From: Diprion similis
Lineage: Eukaryota; Arthropoda; Insecta; Hymenoptera; Diprionidae
NCBI RefSeq assembly: GCF_021155765.1
Contig: NC_060114.1
Span: forward strand, 19,512,501 to 19,576,500
Direction: 5' to 3'
DNA length: 64,000 nt
This document shows positions 12,053 through 24,500 of the stretch, in pieces (within the stretch, counting starts at the first letter, position 1; each line of letters opens with the position of its first letter). Made by a program: the position numbers and the translations under genes. The notes under the pieces were generated by a model. That model saw only the letters and a list, made by a program, of their open reading frames with translations, did no database searches and had not been told where the DNA came from.

Positions 12053-15000
12053 AATAATGTTGATCTGTTATGTTTAATTACACCAGACTGATATTGACGG
12101 CTGGTATGTGCCGCGAGCCGGAGAGGGAGAGGAGCTACTGGATGCTTGTTACCAAAGTTACCCCGTTTCTCGGTAGCAGGTTTGAACGGGGGAGGGAAGG
12201 GGGTTGAGGGCTTCGGGCGAATGGCAAGAGTCCCACCGCTAGGATTCTGTCGAACGAAATGGCTAGCAATATTGTCCGTCGAGATGCTCTGACAAGGGGG
12301 ATTAATTAGAACAACCAAAAACTTTCCCTGTCCGCCTGCCTGCATCCTTCGACCCGGCTAACAAAGGACACACGTCGAACCCTTTTTAACCTGAAATGCG
12401 TATTGCCTCTCGACTATTCGTAAAAATTTTTTACAGGAGTCCCGATTTTTATTTGGCCTGGCTTTCGTCCTGTTGCTTTATTGTTGACGATAAGGTGGAG
12501 TATCGAAGGAATTATATTTTACATTTTACCTACCTTGCGGTCAACAGTGACCATTCCGGTTCGCGTTCGAAAGAAGCTATCCCTATGACTAACGAGCGGG
12601 ACTTCCTGCAAACAATTAAACCTTACGACCTCGACTTAAGACTGACTAATGACGTATATTAAAACTAATACCAGCCCATCTCATCGACGATTTCTCACCG
12701 ATGGATTCACTTTCAGGCCTCTTCCCTGATGGGCCGGCCGCGAGGCGTGGTGCAGCTCATTCCGCATTTACATCTAACAATATTCCGGCCTTTTTTGGCC
12801 CATCCTTCTGCCCCCAAAAATCGTTTTACGCAAACGACTTCGGCGCCGGCTTTAAAGGGTTGAGGAAAATTTTAAATACACCACTTTAATCACCTGACAT
12901 TAATATGAACAGATGTTCGCCTTTTTTCTCTCTCCTGTTTCGGCAAAAAAGCCTTCGTGAATCATTTGTCTCCACCGAAATAAGCCTCCCTTCCTCCCGG
13001 CGTCATGATCATACCTCCCTTGTCTCTCTAAGGCTCCAGATTCTCGGGGATATAAAGTGTTGAGTTCGGCTGCGGGGCGAACGCCTTGACGATCGATTAC
13101 GTTATCTCTCGCCTTGCTCGAGAGCAGGTATCCTTGTCCTGAAACTAAGACACGATCCGTCTATGTGGATCCCTTTGCTCAGGACTATAGGAAAGAAAAA
13201 ATATTAGCGACGAATAAATCAACCGGGCGGTTTGGATTCAATACCATTTTTTGATCTGAACAATATTTTACTTCGAGTCAGCCGTGTCTGATGTTGTTTT
13301 TTGCTTTTTGTTCTTCAAATTTTCTTTACCTTTGCACAGACTGCGAGATGACGACAGGGATGAATATTTCCCAGTACAAATTATATTCCGGTGCAATTAA
13401 GGAAGACAAATCGTGCAAATAAGAAGGAAGGAAGAAAAGGAAAGGGGGGGAAAGTGAAGGTGACAGGATTACAAGAGAGAAAAATCTGCATAACTTTCTT
13501 TCGACGCCCGGTCCCTAGAAGCACCGCCCCATGCACACGGAGACGAAGTAAAGAGAACAGAAGAGAGCAGAACGGAACAGATGAAATACTTTCTGGCGCA
13601 GAAAATCAAATTAGGAATGCCGCGAAGGACTTCGCTCCTCCCGCCACCGCGGCTTCTTCGTTCTCTGTATTCCTGTCTTTTTTTCAAGCGCTTCCCCGCA
13701 GTGTTTCCTCGCCTCAACTAAGAAGTAGAAATCAGGAATATTCAGAGGGTATTGACGCGAAATGGTTAAAAATAAAATCACGTCCTTACAGCCCCCGCGG
13801 CCCCCGGCGCATATCGGATATTCAAGAAGACGAATTGTAATTGGTCTTCCGGTAAGTTAGACTCCGGATTTTACCAACACCACGGTATGGCGCTTCGTCA
13901 AGTTGGTCCAAAGGATGAATCGGCTGCAAAAGAGAGAAAATAACCGTTAAGAAAATCTCCATCAACATCATTTGTGTCGAAAATAGTCAATACGAATGAA
14001 ACATCATTCCTGATACGTCGTAAAAACGAATCGGAGCAAATTCGAATAGCACAAACTGAGATATGATAGCTCAAGAAACGCTTCTAGTATTAAAATCTTC
14101 AAAACCATTGGACGCTGGTGCTTTGAATTCCATTCTAAAATTTTTGGCCGCATTTTGCTCGCTGACCAATTTCCCACAAATCTTCTCGAAAACATTCAAG
14201 AAATATAACATTGCGCCATAACTATAACACGCTGTTGCAAAATATCTCCATTCGATCTCGAAATGGTGCAAAAAATTAGCCCAACAAGATCAGAATCAAT
14301 AACCCCAAAGTTCGATCATTTAGAATGTTTATAACAAATTTTTATAATTTCGCTCGCGATGTCTTACAGCTTGCGTGTAAACGTTTCTTATCTCCTTTCC
14401 TGCCTTTGATTCAGACGGCCCGACGGATTGATCCTTGAAAAAAAATCACACCACCTGCACATCGGCTTAAGAAGAAGATATACCCACACAAGTGGTATAG
14501 AAGACTCGCCCCTAATCCGTGTCGGAACTTCTCCTTCGATTGCTGTGAATCTTTCTGCGGGTCTTGGATCGTTGATTTTTTGGGCTAATAGTCCCTAATG
14601 GATCCCCGGATGTATCGGTCGATTGATCGTCGGTCCAAGGCTCCCTTCCACCCACGTAACTCCACGGACTAAGCACTCGTCGGGATTTATCGGTGGGGAA
14701 TTGGCGTTCTTCGGTGGCTGCGTGGGATACCTTATACACCAGGTTTCCGCGTTTTGAGGGAAAAAGCCTTGTTTCGAAGCACGAATTTTCACCGAGGAAA
14801 AGTTAAAATGATCGGAGGTGGCAACACCGGCCGCGCTGCAGCCACTTCTCTCAAGCTGAGCCCAACGCTAGAGCGTGTGAACTACTCCGCAAGATGTTGC
14901 ATCCCATTACAATCTCCGGAGAAGGAGGCGAAGAGCTTCTATTCTCATCGCCCCATGTATCCGTGTGTCTCCTCGCACCATGGATGTAAGGGTTGGAGCC

Positions 15001-16040
15001 GCGGGCCGAGAAGAGGGGTTGGTCGAGGTACTACACCCTGATCGGAAAGGCATAGCCGTCGCTCCTCTTGAATACCAAACGAAACAACTTAAGGGAATAC
15101 ATTTACGTTACACAACTCGGATGCCGAGGAGGTGAAGTTTTGTCTTTGGTGAACTGTGAATTCCCGCGTTTTAGATGTTATAAAAAACGAGGAATTTATA
15201 CCCGGACAAGGAAAGTATGAATGAGTACGCGAGAAACTCGATAAGTTTACTATATGTACAACGATCTATTGAAAAACGTCCTCATGACGTCAGAGCCTGA
15301 TTGTCGGCGCCATTTTGTTACCAGATAACCTCACTTTTTAATGTTAATGGTGACAAATCGTGATTCTTGGGGTTTCAAATTACTCATGTCACATGTATTA
15401 GTGAAACGTGACCAATGATATACTTGTTCTATTATCCACACGAGAAGTCAGCCTGTTCGCATCAGTTTTTTTTTCCACTAGATGAGGTATCGTAAAGTGA
15501 TAATCCCAATAATAAGTGAATAAACAAACGACATAGAGGAGTAGTGATAACGATTGTGTAAGGAAAATAGCTCGTTTAGGTTCCGGGAAGATTAAGGGAA
15601 GTTGCGGTCTTAATAGCTCACTTAAACCCCACAAAGTGGTGATAATAATTAAAGTTTCATATATACAAGCGATATAACCCCCAACCCACCGGTGTGGAGG
15701 TGGAATTACCTAGCCGCCTTGGAAAACAAGATATTATCTAGAACCACAAGAATTAGGGAAGCAGGTTAAACCGAGGATTTGTCGCGGATGGCGTAAAGCG
15801 AATTACGCACTGTGTAATACACAAACTATGGAGGATAAAGGTAAGAAAAAGTATCTCATACGGGGTTTTAACTAAAAAAGTGTTCACCAATAAGCGGCAA
15901 ATAGTGATTCGAAAAGTCAACTAGTAAGCAATAAGGTTTCAATCTGAACTCGACGATTTATGGAACTTTTGCTACAGCAACGCCATCTCAATTGTACTCT
16001 ATTCTATGGACACTTTCTATACACAGAGATAGTCCTCCTG

Positions 16041-16410
16041 TGATGTGAGTATACATGGTGTGCCTATGAGTGCAGCTTCTTTCTCTAAAAAAGATTCTCT
16101 CTCGCGCTGAACTGGACTTAAATAAGATGTGTACCAACGGCGCCAAAATACCCTAAATCAGTGGTGGTTAATTGTTGTGACGTTGAATCTGCGTGGGGAA
16201 AAATAAACGGGATTTTAAATAACTCACACCACAACTATACATGATATGATGGCGTTACCGAGCAGGGTAGCGTTCACCAGAAAAATAATTCCCTAACAAT
16301 ATAGGGATTTCTTTGAACAGTTGGTACACATCTCACTTAAAGGCTTTAACCTCGAAGAAAAGAAAAGAGCATGTCGTAGGAGTTCTAGGCACACCATGTA
16401 TACTCACACC
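16041..16410. mobile_element. Foldback element with about 25-bp terminal inverted repeats
   Basis: The left end at 16041-16066 contains GTGAGTATACATGGTGTGCC; the right end at 16386-16410 is its reverse complement. A second inverted pair lies inside: AGATGTGTACCAAC near 16125 and its reverse complement near 16321-16335. Total length is about 370 bp with no coding capacity. It looks like another non-autonomous inverted-repeat element, more diverged inside than at the ends. Confidence 0.6.
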
Positions 16411-18183
16411 ACGACATATACCCTCCATAGCACAAACCTACGACTGTGAGTAAGATGCAGAAATCGCACCATGGTACCTATAAGTCACATTTTTCTCTCG
16501 TTATGCAGGTTTAATTGCGCCCCGGATTCGATCTTCAGGGGATAAAACTGAGAATTGAAACGTTTCGCTGGGATCTTACAGCTTCTGTATTCGAAGCTAC
16601 GATTTTTTCATTATATTATGGTAACAAATTACGACTAACAGTTATTGCTTACGATACCCTCAAGTCATTCTAGATTGCCTTATACATTGTCTGGCTCGGG
16701 GTGAGACTAGTTTCTGTTCTTTCAATGGATTATTATTATCGACATTATTACGTTACTTTTTCACGAAGGTGATAAATTTTTATCGACCTATCGTAAACAG
16801 CTCGAGGGATGGTACCATTTTAAAGAATGCGAATTAATCTCCGAATCGGCGTGTTAAAAACATCATCAAGTTGATCAGGGGCCGAGATGAGGATCGTTGA
16901 GTTTGATGGTTAGGCAGAAAAAAAGTTGCGAGAATTTGTTCAAGTTCGGGGTGAAAACGACCGTGACGTAGAGGAGACGGGGGAAAGAGGAGAATGAAAA
17001 ATTCCGTCGTCAATACTGAGCAGATATTTAAGAAACATGCGTTATTTCTGAAATTTTCAGCCCGCGAGGGTGGCGGCAAGGCGACATTGTGTTTCGAGTT
17101 TATTGGTCGTTTAGACCCTCAGATTTAAAAATATATTTTATTCGGGAAATATATGGGCTTTATATATCGTTATGGAGCTTAGGCACATACCCATGCACGC
17201 ACACACACGCCTCCACGTAGCAGCAGACGCATAAAACTCTGGAGGCAGGTACGCGCCATGTTCACCCCAAAAACTTTCGAACTACACGTACGCGGAGGGG
17301 GAAAGATATTTATTTTTATTGCAAGGTATTATGTATTATTTTTTGCAAACGACGCTTGTAACTCTCTGCACAGCTTCGATCCTAAAGAGTCAACAGATTC
17401 CTTATCGCGGTTTGTATTGGAACTCGGATCGATTTCGGTGGGGGTAGAAATGTGAAAGGATCAGAGAATGGAAGGGTCTCAATATCGAATTTTCAAGTAC
17501 AAGAAAATCCATTTTATAGGACTTCAAAACCTAGAAATTCGACGTCTGAATGAGTCAAAGTATAAAAACCAAAACATAAATTCGTAAGATTGAGTAAGAC
17601 TATATTTTCTAATCTTTAAACTTTCTCACGCCCAGCCAATCAATTTCAATGTCGTTTAATCCACCGAACGGAAAGAAATCGTGTGGGGAGAAAAAAAAGG
17701 GTGACCTTGAGATGTGGAATTTTTGTTAAAAAACTCAGTGTCGCGTTTTTCTTTTAATTTGGTTTTTTTCATCATCTCCAGCATCGCTAACGGCTCGTTC
17801 CGGAGAGACTGGCGAGAAGTTGCCGGCTAGTGGAGCGTCCACTAAATCTTAAAAACGTTGGCGGGTAACCATCCCCCAGGCCGAAAAAGCCCATTCTTAT
17901 TCCCTCGTTACTCGCAGCCCAGTTTCTGGAAGCGGGCATGGAAGCTGAGGCGAGCTCCTCCGCTCCTTATTATATCGTCTTTCCACACCATAAAATCGGA
18001 AAAGAATTTCTTCACCCCCAAGACAATAGAAACTAATAAATTTGATTACTGATTACACGAGGCAAGCCCCCCTCGTGGCCTTATAATCCCCGAGAAAACG
18101 GGGCTGAGGGTCGACTCGCTCGCTTCTGCAGACTTTCAAAATCCCCCCTCAATACCAATCCTGCTCAATTCCTCTAAAAATTG

Positions 18184-18200
18184 CCCCCCCCCCCCCCCCC
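18184..18200. repeat. Poly-C run (17 C)
   Basis: Uninterrupted C homopolymer in gene-free sequence. Confidence 0.9.
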
Positions 18201-20140
18201 GTATCGCTCGCTCTCTTTATTTTCAGATACGTTATCCGCGATTGCGATTCTCGAAGAGCCCGATACTTTGCATAACGGAAGTGCGAAGTGCGTCTGCGGA
18301 GTGTTTTTTTTTTAAGTTTTCCAAAACATGTCCGTAATTCTTCTCCACCCCCTTCTTGCCAATTTTCGAGCTAAGGGCTCGGTGTTGCTGGGATCGCGGC
18401 TACGCGGTTACCCGCTTGTGTTTTGGAAGCGAACTTCGGATCTACTTGGCGCAATCACCTCGGGCTGTTTAAAAGACACTTTCGCTTTAATTATACCCCA
18501 ACTGGTGCGATATTATACGATATTACGAAGCATAAGCCAAGGACTTGAGATTTAGGGTTCCCAAAACTTTGCGCCGCTTCGCTCTGCTGATCTTGCCGTG
18601 TCGTTTTGTTGTCTGAACATCTCGATCCCAGGACGATAAAACTGTACTACAACAGTATTCCTCCCCCTTCGTCTTATATGTGTACAATTATTGTACTCTT
18701 TAGGTTTACAGGCAATTTCACGGAATTCCTTTGAACTACACCCTTATTAAAATCCTCGCAGTGTTCCCACCGATCATGACTAATCTTCGCATTTCAGGTA
18801 AAAGTCGCATCATGAAATCGCGCAAAGGAGGATGAAATGGCGACATTCGCGCAAGGGTAGCGGGTATATTTTTATTTGCGTTGAATACGGAGCCTGCAAT
18901 GTTCACCCCACAACCCAAGGGATCCCGTACACGCAAGGTCCGTCCGTATACCTACCCATACACAAAGTGAATACAAGAATCAGACGACATAGAGGCGAAA
19001 TCCCTTCGCCGTTTTCGGATATTCTTCCCCCTCGCGCTTTTCTATATTCATATATCGATAATATAATATGTAATATATAGTGGACGACGAGTAGAAGTGC
19101 GACCAAACTTTTTATCAATTCGGAAATCCAGCCCTCGGACGTGACTGGCGTCGCAACAACTTTCCCGGGCTTTTCTTCCAGCCGGCGTGGCTGCCTGCAA
19201 AGACGAAGAAGCGAGCTTCGAGGTGCAAAGAAGCGTTTTTGATCAGCTATTAAACCATTTTCCACCTTCAGGTCAATCTGAAAATTTTTCTTTTTTTTCG
19301 TACAAAGATTTTGCTGCGAGAACTGTTTCTAGGATTGAAAATTCGATTGTGTTGGATTTTTGAAAATATAGGGAAGAAACTGGCTTGGACTATGAAGAAT
19401 AAGGCATTGAGCTTATGGGAGCTGTGTAGACGGGAGACGAACGTAAATGAAGAAAAGTAGACAGAGAGACTGGAAAATGTATAATTACTCGAAAATTAGA
19501 GGGCTGGGATCGCACCGGATATTACAACCCTTTTCACCCCTTCGCCTACTTGCTTCGAATACCGCCCTCTGTCTCAGACCTTTTATTTTAACTTCCCGCA
19601 GGCAGTTATTCTTCGGTTTTTCTTTCATTGAAAGTACAGTAAACCGAAGCCGATAGAACGATGTTTTTCTTCAAAGTTTTCTTTAAATTCAGTGGTTCTA
19701 CAACTTGAAATAGCTTCCAACGTATAGTTATTGTTTGTTACTTATCCCAGTGTACGTGAAAATTTTCACATGTGTTTCGCAAATTTGTTTAACAAAGTTC
19801 GAATTCGATTGATATTTTCAAAAGACCTATAGAAACGCAGAGATTTCGCTTTACCATTAGATGCTAATATTTTGTGTCTATCGGTAAGTGAAAATACGTG
19901 AGACCTCGGTACGGTAGATTGCCTCTGCATTATCCACGGCTCACGTGATGATAAATTCTTACCGGTAACCGACACGCACTTACCATGAAAAATTAATTTC
20001 AAAAACCCATGTCGAATCAGTAGACGCTAGTATTCCGGGAACACGAATATGCGTCGGCATCTCTGAACTCTTTAGACTGCCGGTTGATAAATTAAAATGA
20101 AGAACCTGATATACAAAATGTGTATTTAAATAAATTTCGT

Positions 20141-20146
20141 TTTATT
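20141..20146 (-). terminator. Candidate poly(A) signal of the minus-strand ADGF gene
   Basis: TTTATT on the plus strand is AATAAA on the gene strand, about 40 bp past the stop codon at 20186. It is the nearest canonical signal. Confidence 0.55.
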
Positions 20147-20185
20147 AGTAGATTCATTAATATACATATTCACTAGGAAGTTATG

Positions 20186-22291
20186 CTATGTAACAGTTAG
20201 GGCTTCTGATCGTTGACCCAAGTCTGTGATGAACTTCGCCCATTTGTCCTTCCAAATTGCATAAGCACGAATCTTCTCTTCATTTGGCATCGCGCTATAC
20301 TTTATGGAGTTTATGGCAAGTTGCTTGAGAGCTCGAATGTCGGTGGAGCGCGACATGATGCCGACAAAAGCCTCGTAGAAGTCGTGGCTAAGACCAGACG
20401 CCCCCCAAATCCCAGGGTCATCAGAGGAAACCACGACCGGATAGTTTCGGGCGAATAGGAAGCTTGCGGGATGATTCCGCATATCATCTACGAGAGAGAG
20501 GACCTGGTTCGATATCGGATTCACTTCGATCGCCACTTCACGATCCGCTACCAGTTCTAATACTCTCGGGTGCTTCAATAAAGCGAATCTGAAACGATGA
20601 AAGAATTCTTAAATAATGGTTAGGAGAGTATCAATCAAAAACAAACCTTACAAACGTTAAGAAAAAAAAAAAAAAAAAAATCATTCATTAGATGGTATTA
20701 AATCAGTTCAAAATGAAGTTTGTATGTCACTAACGTAAAAGTCTCCCAAGAGAACTCTCACTACAGGCACAAGTTCCACCAACTTGCGAACTTCAAAGTT
20801 CTTGCAAAGTGAATAAATTTTTTACCCGTGACCGATTCTCGTCGCGTTGAGAAGAATAGCATCGATGAGGTTTTCATCGGGGCTTAAACCGTTCCAGTTT
20901 GTCTCGCCCGCGTGGAGGAAAAATCGGCTGCTCGGAGCAATGGTTCTAAGCTCCTCGAGAAACCATGTTAAGGGTTTACCTTTATCCTCTTGGCCAACCA
21001 AATCGAAGCCGGCCACAAAATCTGGAAATTCATTCTGAACGCTGGCAAAGGTGGCAAAGTACTGTTCCATTGCCTCTCTTCTCGTACTACCCGATCTCCG
21101 CAAATTGAAGATTAGTCTAGCACCGATAAAATCCGGGTGATCCCTGATAAACCTTTGAACAATAACAGGGGACGCAATGTGCTTGTAGTACACAGTAAAT
21201 ATACTTTAAAATTGTCGTTCAAACTCAGAAACAAGGCCCTGTTTTCGGAAAAATGATTCAACGAAACGACTACGACGTTGAAGAGTTATTCATCGGAAGT
21301 ATAACCTTTGAGAACATTTCAAATGACTTTGTACTTTTATCCTGAAAAGAATGATCAAAAAGTATTTCGCAGGGGACCTTCTTTTACTACCAGAGAACAG
21401 AATATATAAATAAAGGTATCTGAACATCTACCTGTCGGTGGTGTTTTTGTATAATCGAACTACATCGAGGGGGCCATATGCATTCCCGTCAAGGTCATAA
21501 AGGCTGTGGAAACTGCCGCGGATCTCGACGTAGAGAACATTGTCTCTGTAGAGCTCTGCAAGACCCTGGTATACGTAGTCCTCTAAAACGGGTTTGTAAG
21601 TGAGAAGTGGTGCAAGGGTCTGGAAGGCATTCTCTAAGGCTGTCCAGGCAGCATTTGTGTCATGGTAAGCTTTGGTGGTGTCCGGGACTGTCAAGGTCAT
21701 GGCATCACGAATACGAGTGTTAATGTCTTTCACGATGCTCGCATTCGCCCTGAGCTCTGCAAGTAGCACCCATCCATTGGAAGAGGCGCAAGTGACGTCT
21801 GAGCCCCCTGAGCGACGGAACTTCAACCGGAATGAGCCATCGGGGGGTCGACAAATGTAGAGGTTATCGCGGAAGGTGACGTTTCCGAAGACAAAGTCCA
21901 ACGAGACTATCCCGAGGTTGTGGATGTGGAGTGCGGCCCCTTTCGGCATCGCCTGGATCATTTGAAACGTCGGCGAGCGCCGGATCTCGTCGGCAACGGA
22001 GAGGAAGTTCCGGGCCGGTAAGAAGCTTGACGGGTCACGAAACCCTAGATCGATCGCCGCCCTCTTTGCCGCCATTAGGACATCGTTCGCTTCCCGTTCT
22101 CCATATTCGAAATTCAGCCGCCCTCCCAGCGACATCTGCGACTCTTCAACCAGGATTCGATCTCGCTGGGACCAGTAGTTGGCATCGGGGCTTGATCGCA
22201 GTGTCGGCAACTCTTCGCTCGAGACCAGGCTCCGACAAATGAATAGCAAAAGACAAACGCACCGCACCCTGTACATGATTGTCGTCAGCAT
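20186..22291 (-). CDS. ADGF: Adenosine deaminase-related growth factor (ADA2/CECR1 type), copy 1
   Basis: Predicted secreted enzyme that turns extracellular adenosine into inosine. Three exons: 22291-21432, 21152-20826, 20588-20186, with GT-AG introns (the first phase 2), giving 529 residues, normal for the family. A hydrophobic signal peptide lies at residues 10-18 of an N-terminus ending near residue 25. A cysteine pair at 147 and 168 matches the disulfide of the ADA2 PRB domain. Zinc and catalytic motifs seen are H122-x-H124, HAGE (H367, E370), GHG (H395) and SSDD (D452, D453). Odd: the residue after H124 is N125, where the family and the neighbouring copy have D, so activity or substrate range may differ. 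It is divergent from copy 2 (start 24501), with the same intron positions and phases. Met6 is an alternative start. Confidence 0.93.
20662..20680. repeat. Poly-A run in intron 2 of ADGF copy 1
   Basis: Nineteen A on the plus strand (T on the gene strand), inside the intron between 20589 and 20825. It is too far from the acceptor to be its pyrimidine tract. Confidence 0.85.
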
Positions 22292-24500
22292 ACAGTAGGA
22301 TCCTTACAAGCAGGTTGAGAGAGAAGGTCACGTGATCAGCGATCTCTTCACTGTGTCAAAAATCTGTGCAAAGAGTGCTTCTGATTGATATATCTTCTGA
22401 TCTCTGACGTACTTGATTCACAATCAGAAAAATTTGCAGCAAAGAGTTGTGTTAATGCGAATATAAGTAATGAGAAAAAAATTAGCGTGTTGGAACAACA
22501 GAGCCAATTTCAAAGCAAACGTCAAAACCTGTGGAAAAATTATGGTGGAAGCTAGTTTGAAATTTTCTTATACGATAATAACGCAATACCAAACACCCAC
22601 GTCGTCTTACGTAACAGGAAATTGAGGAATCTATATATTTTATTTTCACTTACTGCTACAAAATGCCTCGGAGACTATAGGATTCGCGCTGTAGATGTTG
22701 CCGAAACTGGTCTGGTAGTTTGACTGTCTATTTGTGGGTTCGGTATTTATATTTGATCCTTCGACAAACACCAATTGCGACGCGTTTCGGGGCCTTCTCT
22801 TTTGCGGTGGTTATGGTACTGCTCAGCGATAATATTCTATAACGATATATATTTGGAATGGATTCTGAATTTTGTTGGAAGCGCTGACTATAATGACTGG
22901 ATGTTTCATGATTAGTATATAATAAATTTCATGTCTATGAAATACAATTTTGTCAATTAAAACCCTTTCTTTCGATTTTTCTTACTTCGAGGTTGATATG
23001 AATTAATTTTTTTTTCATAATAGTGAATTCTTTTCATCAATTTCTTGCATTCCATACCGAGTATTGTAACGTTCTATGTTGGATTCGAGATAAAATAAAA
23101 TATAGACAAATAAACAAATATGCACCAAAAACAGTTGAGAGTAGCGCAAAAAAATTATTAAATCGGTTATTCGAATAATTATTCATAATTTTATGTATTC
23201 AACTTTACAAAAAAAAAAAATCGATAAGAAGAAATATCCCTACTCGTTGCAATTTTATTATTGAAATACGATATCCGGAATTTATAGTTTCGCACAAACT
23301 TAAATTCGGATCATGCGGTGTTGTTTCGAAATTTTTACACTATATTTTCACTGTAATTCCATTAAGAGCGTACCAAAGTCCCGTTAAAATAAAAATTTTC
23401 GATAATTAATCTTTAATTTAGGAAATATAAAAATCAGTCAACTTTAACCATGAAATTTTATTTGTAAATTTTAAAGGAAAAGAAATTATTTTTACACGTT
23501 ATCCAAAATGTGCGTAATTTGATAAATAACAAATATTTTATAAAAGTAAAAGCAACTTGTTTTAATTAGAAAGTATTGAACTTTAAAAATAGAAAAAACA
23601 GATGTTTAATTAAAAAGTTGAATTACATCGTAAATTTGCATCTGAGCAAATTTATGTAATTTTTATAAATAAAATTTTCTCTTGAAAAATTATTTGATGG
23701 GACACAGTCAAATCCGTAAGTATTGAACATAGATTAAAATACTGATATTGTAGTGATAAAACTGCAGTGGAAAAATATCACAACTACACCAAAGATTGAG
23801 TGGATCCACTGAAGAAAAACTCCAATAATAATGTTCAACTTTAAATCCGGTAAAAGCACTTCGCTCATTTTTTCACCCATGACTAGCTTTGGTGGCTGCG
23901 ATGAAAATATAATGCATAGGCGCTATTGGCGGGTGTGCAGTCAGTGTGTATAATATAAATATACATATAGGACTGTACGCCAACACTATCTGTTTCGGTT
24001 CAATGTAACTGGGGTCAGAGGTTACATTAGATACCGCAGCAACAGTGGCACATTCCTTAGTTTACTAAAATGCGCAAGTAGCCGCCTACAGTGTTGATCG
24101 TCGTCAGGATTGTTGCTATCCATCATCGTGAACCCATCGTGAATAACGTCACGATTAGAACATTGACATGTGCAGCATAAAAAATTATGACAGCCGTAGA
24201 TCAAGCGTCAAGATCGAATGGATATCATTCTTCTGATTAGACTGTAACGCATTCGGGAGATATGAGTAGATATTTAATCAAACCCGTGTTGCTCGAAACA
24301 TGGCGTACAACCAGCATACCAAACGATTCGTCGATATTTTAGCTAGTTGGATGCGGCGCCAAGGCCACGACTCAGTGGTCACAACCAACAAACCGTTGGA
24401 CTTCGGAGGCTCAGTAACCGTCGAGCGTTTACCGACGAAGGAATCCAGCCTGCGGTCTGTCCTTATCTCTGCGAACCGACCGGACGTGGGTTAAACAACG
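22292..24500. other. Divergent intergenic region between the two ADGF genes
   Basis: 2.2 kb without a supportable gene. The part from about 22,900 to 23,850 is strongly AT-rich compared with the coding exons on either side, with A and T runs. Both ADGF promoters must lie here if neither gene has a distant 5' exon. A short open frame at 24300-24494, just upstream of copy 2, has no family similarity that I recognise and is closed by a stop before the ADGF start. Confidence 0.6.

Larger units (their letters stand above)
1..20140. other. Gene-free stretch of about 20 kb
   Basis: I see no supportable coding gene here. Open frames up to about 220 codons exist (for example 8134-8796 and 9199-9729), but they are low-complexity, cross simple repeats and show no domain, signal peptide or family motif. 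The stretch holds microsatellites, homopolymer runs and foldback elements listed separately. It could be intergenic, or part of a very large intron or regulatory region of a gene outside the window; the sequence does not decide this. Confidence 0.6.

Noticed and set aside
11857-12345. A 162-codon minus-strand open frame
   Set aside because: It runs through the poly-G tract, which creates an artificial proline run; no other coding evidence.
24300-24494. Short open frame just upstream of ADGF copy 2 as an extended N-terminus
   Set aside because: It ends in a stop before the ADGF ATG and is in no frame that continues into ADGF. The ADGF start already gives a proper signal peptide.
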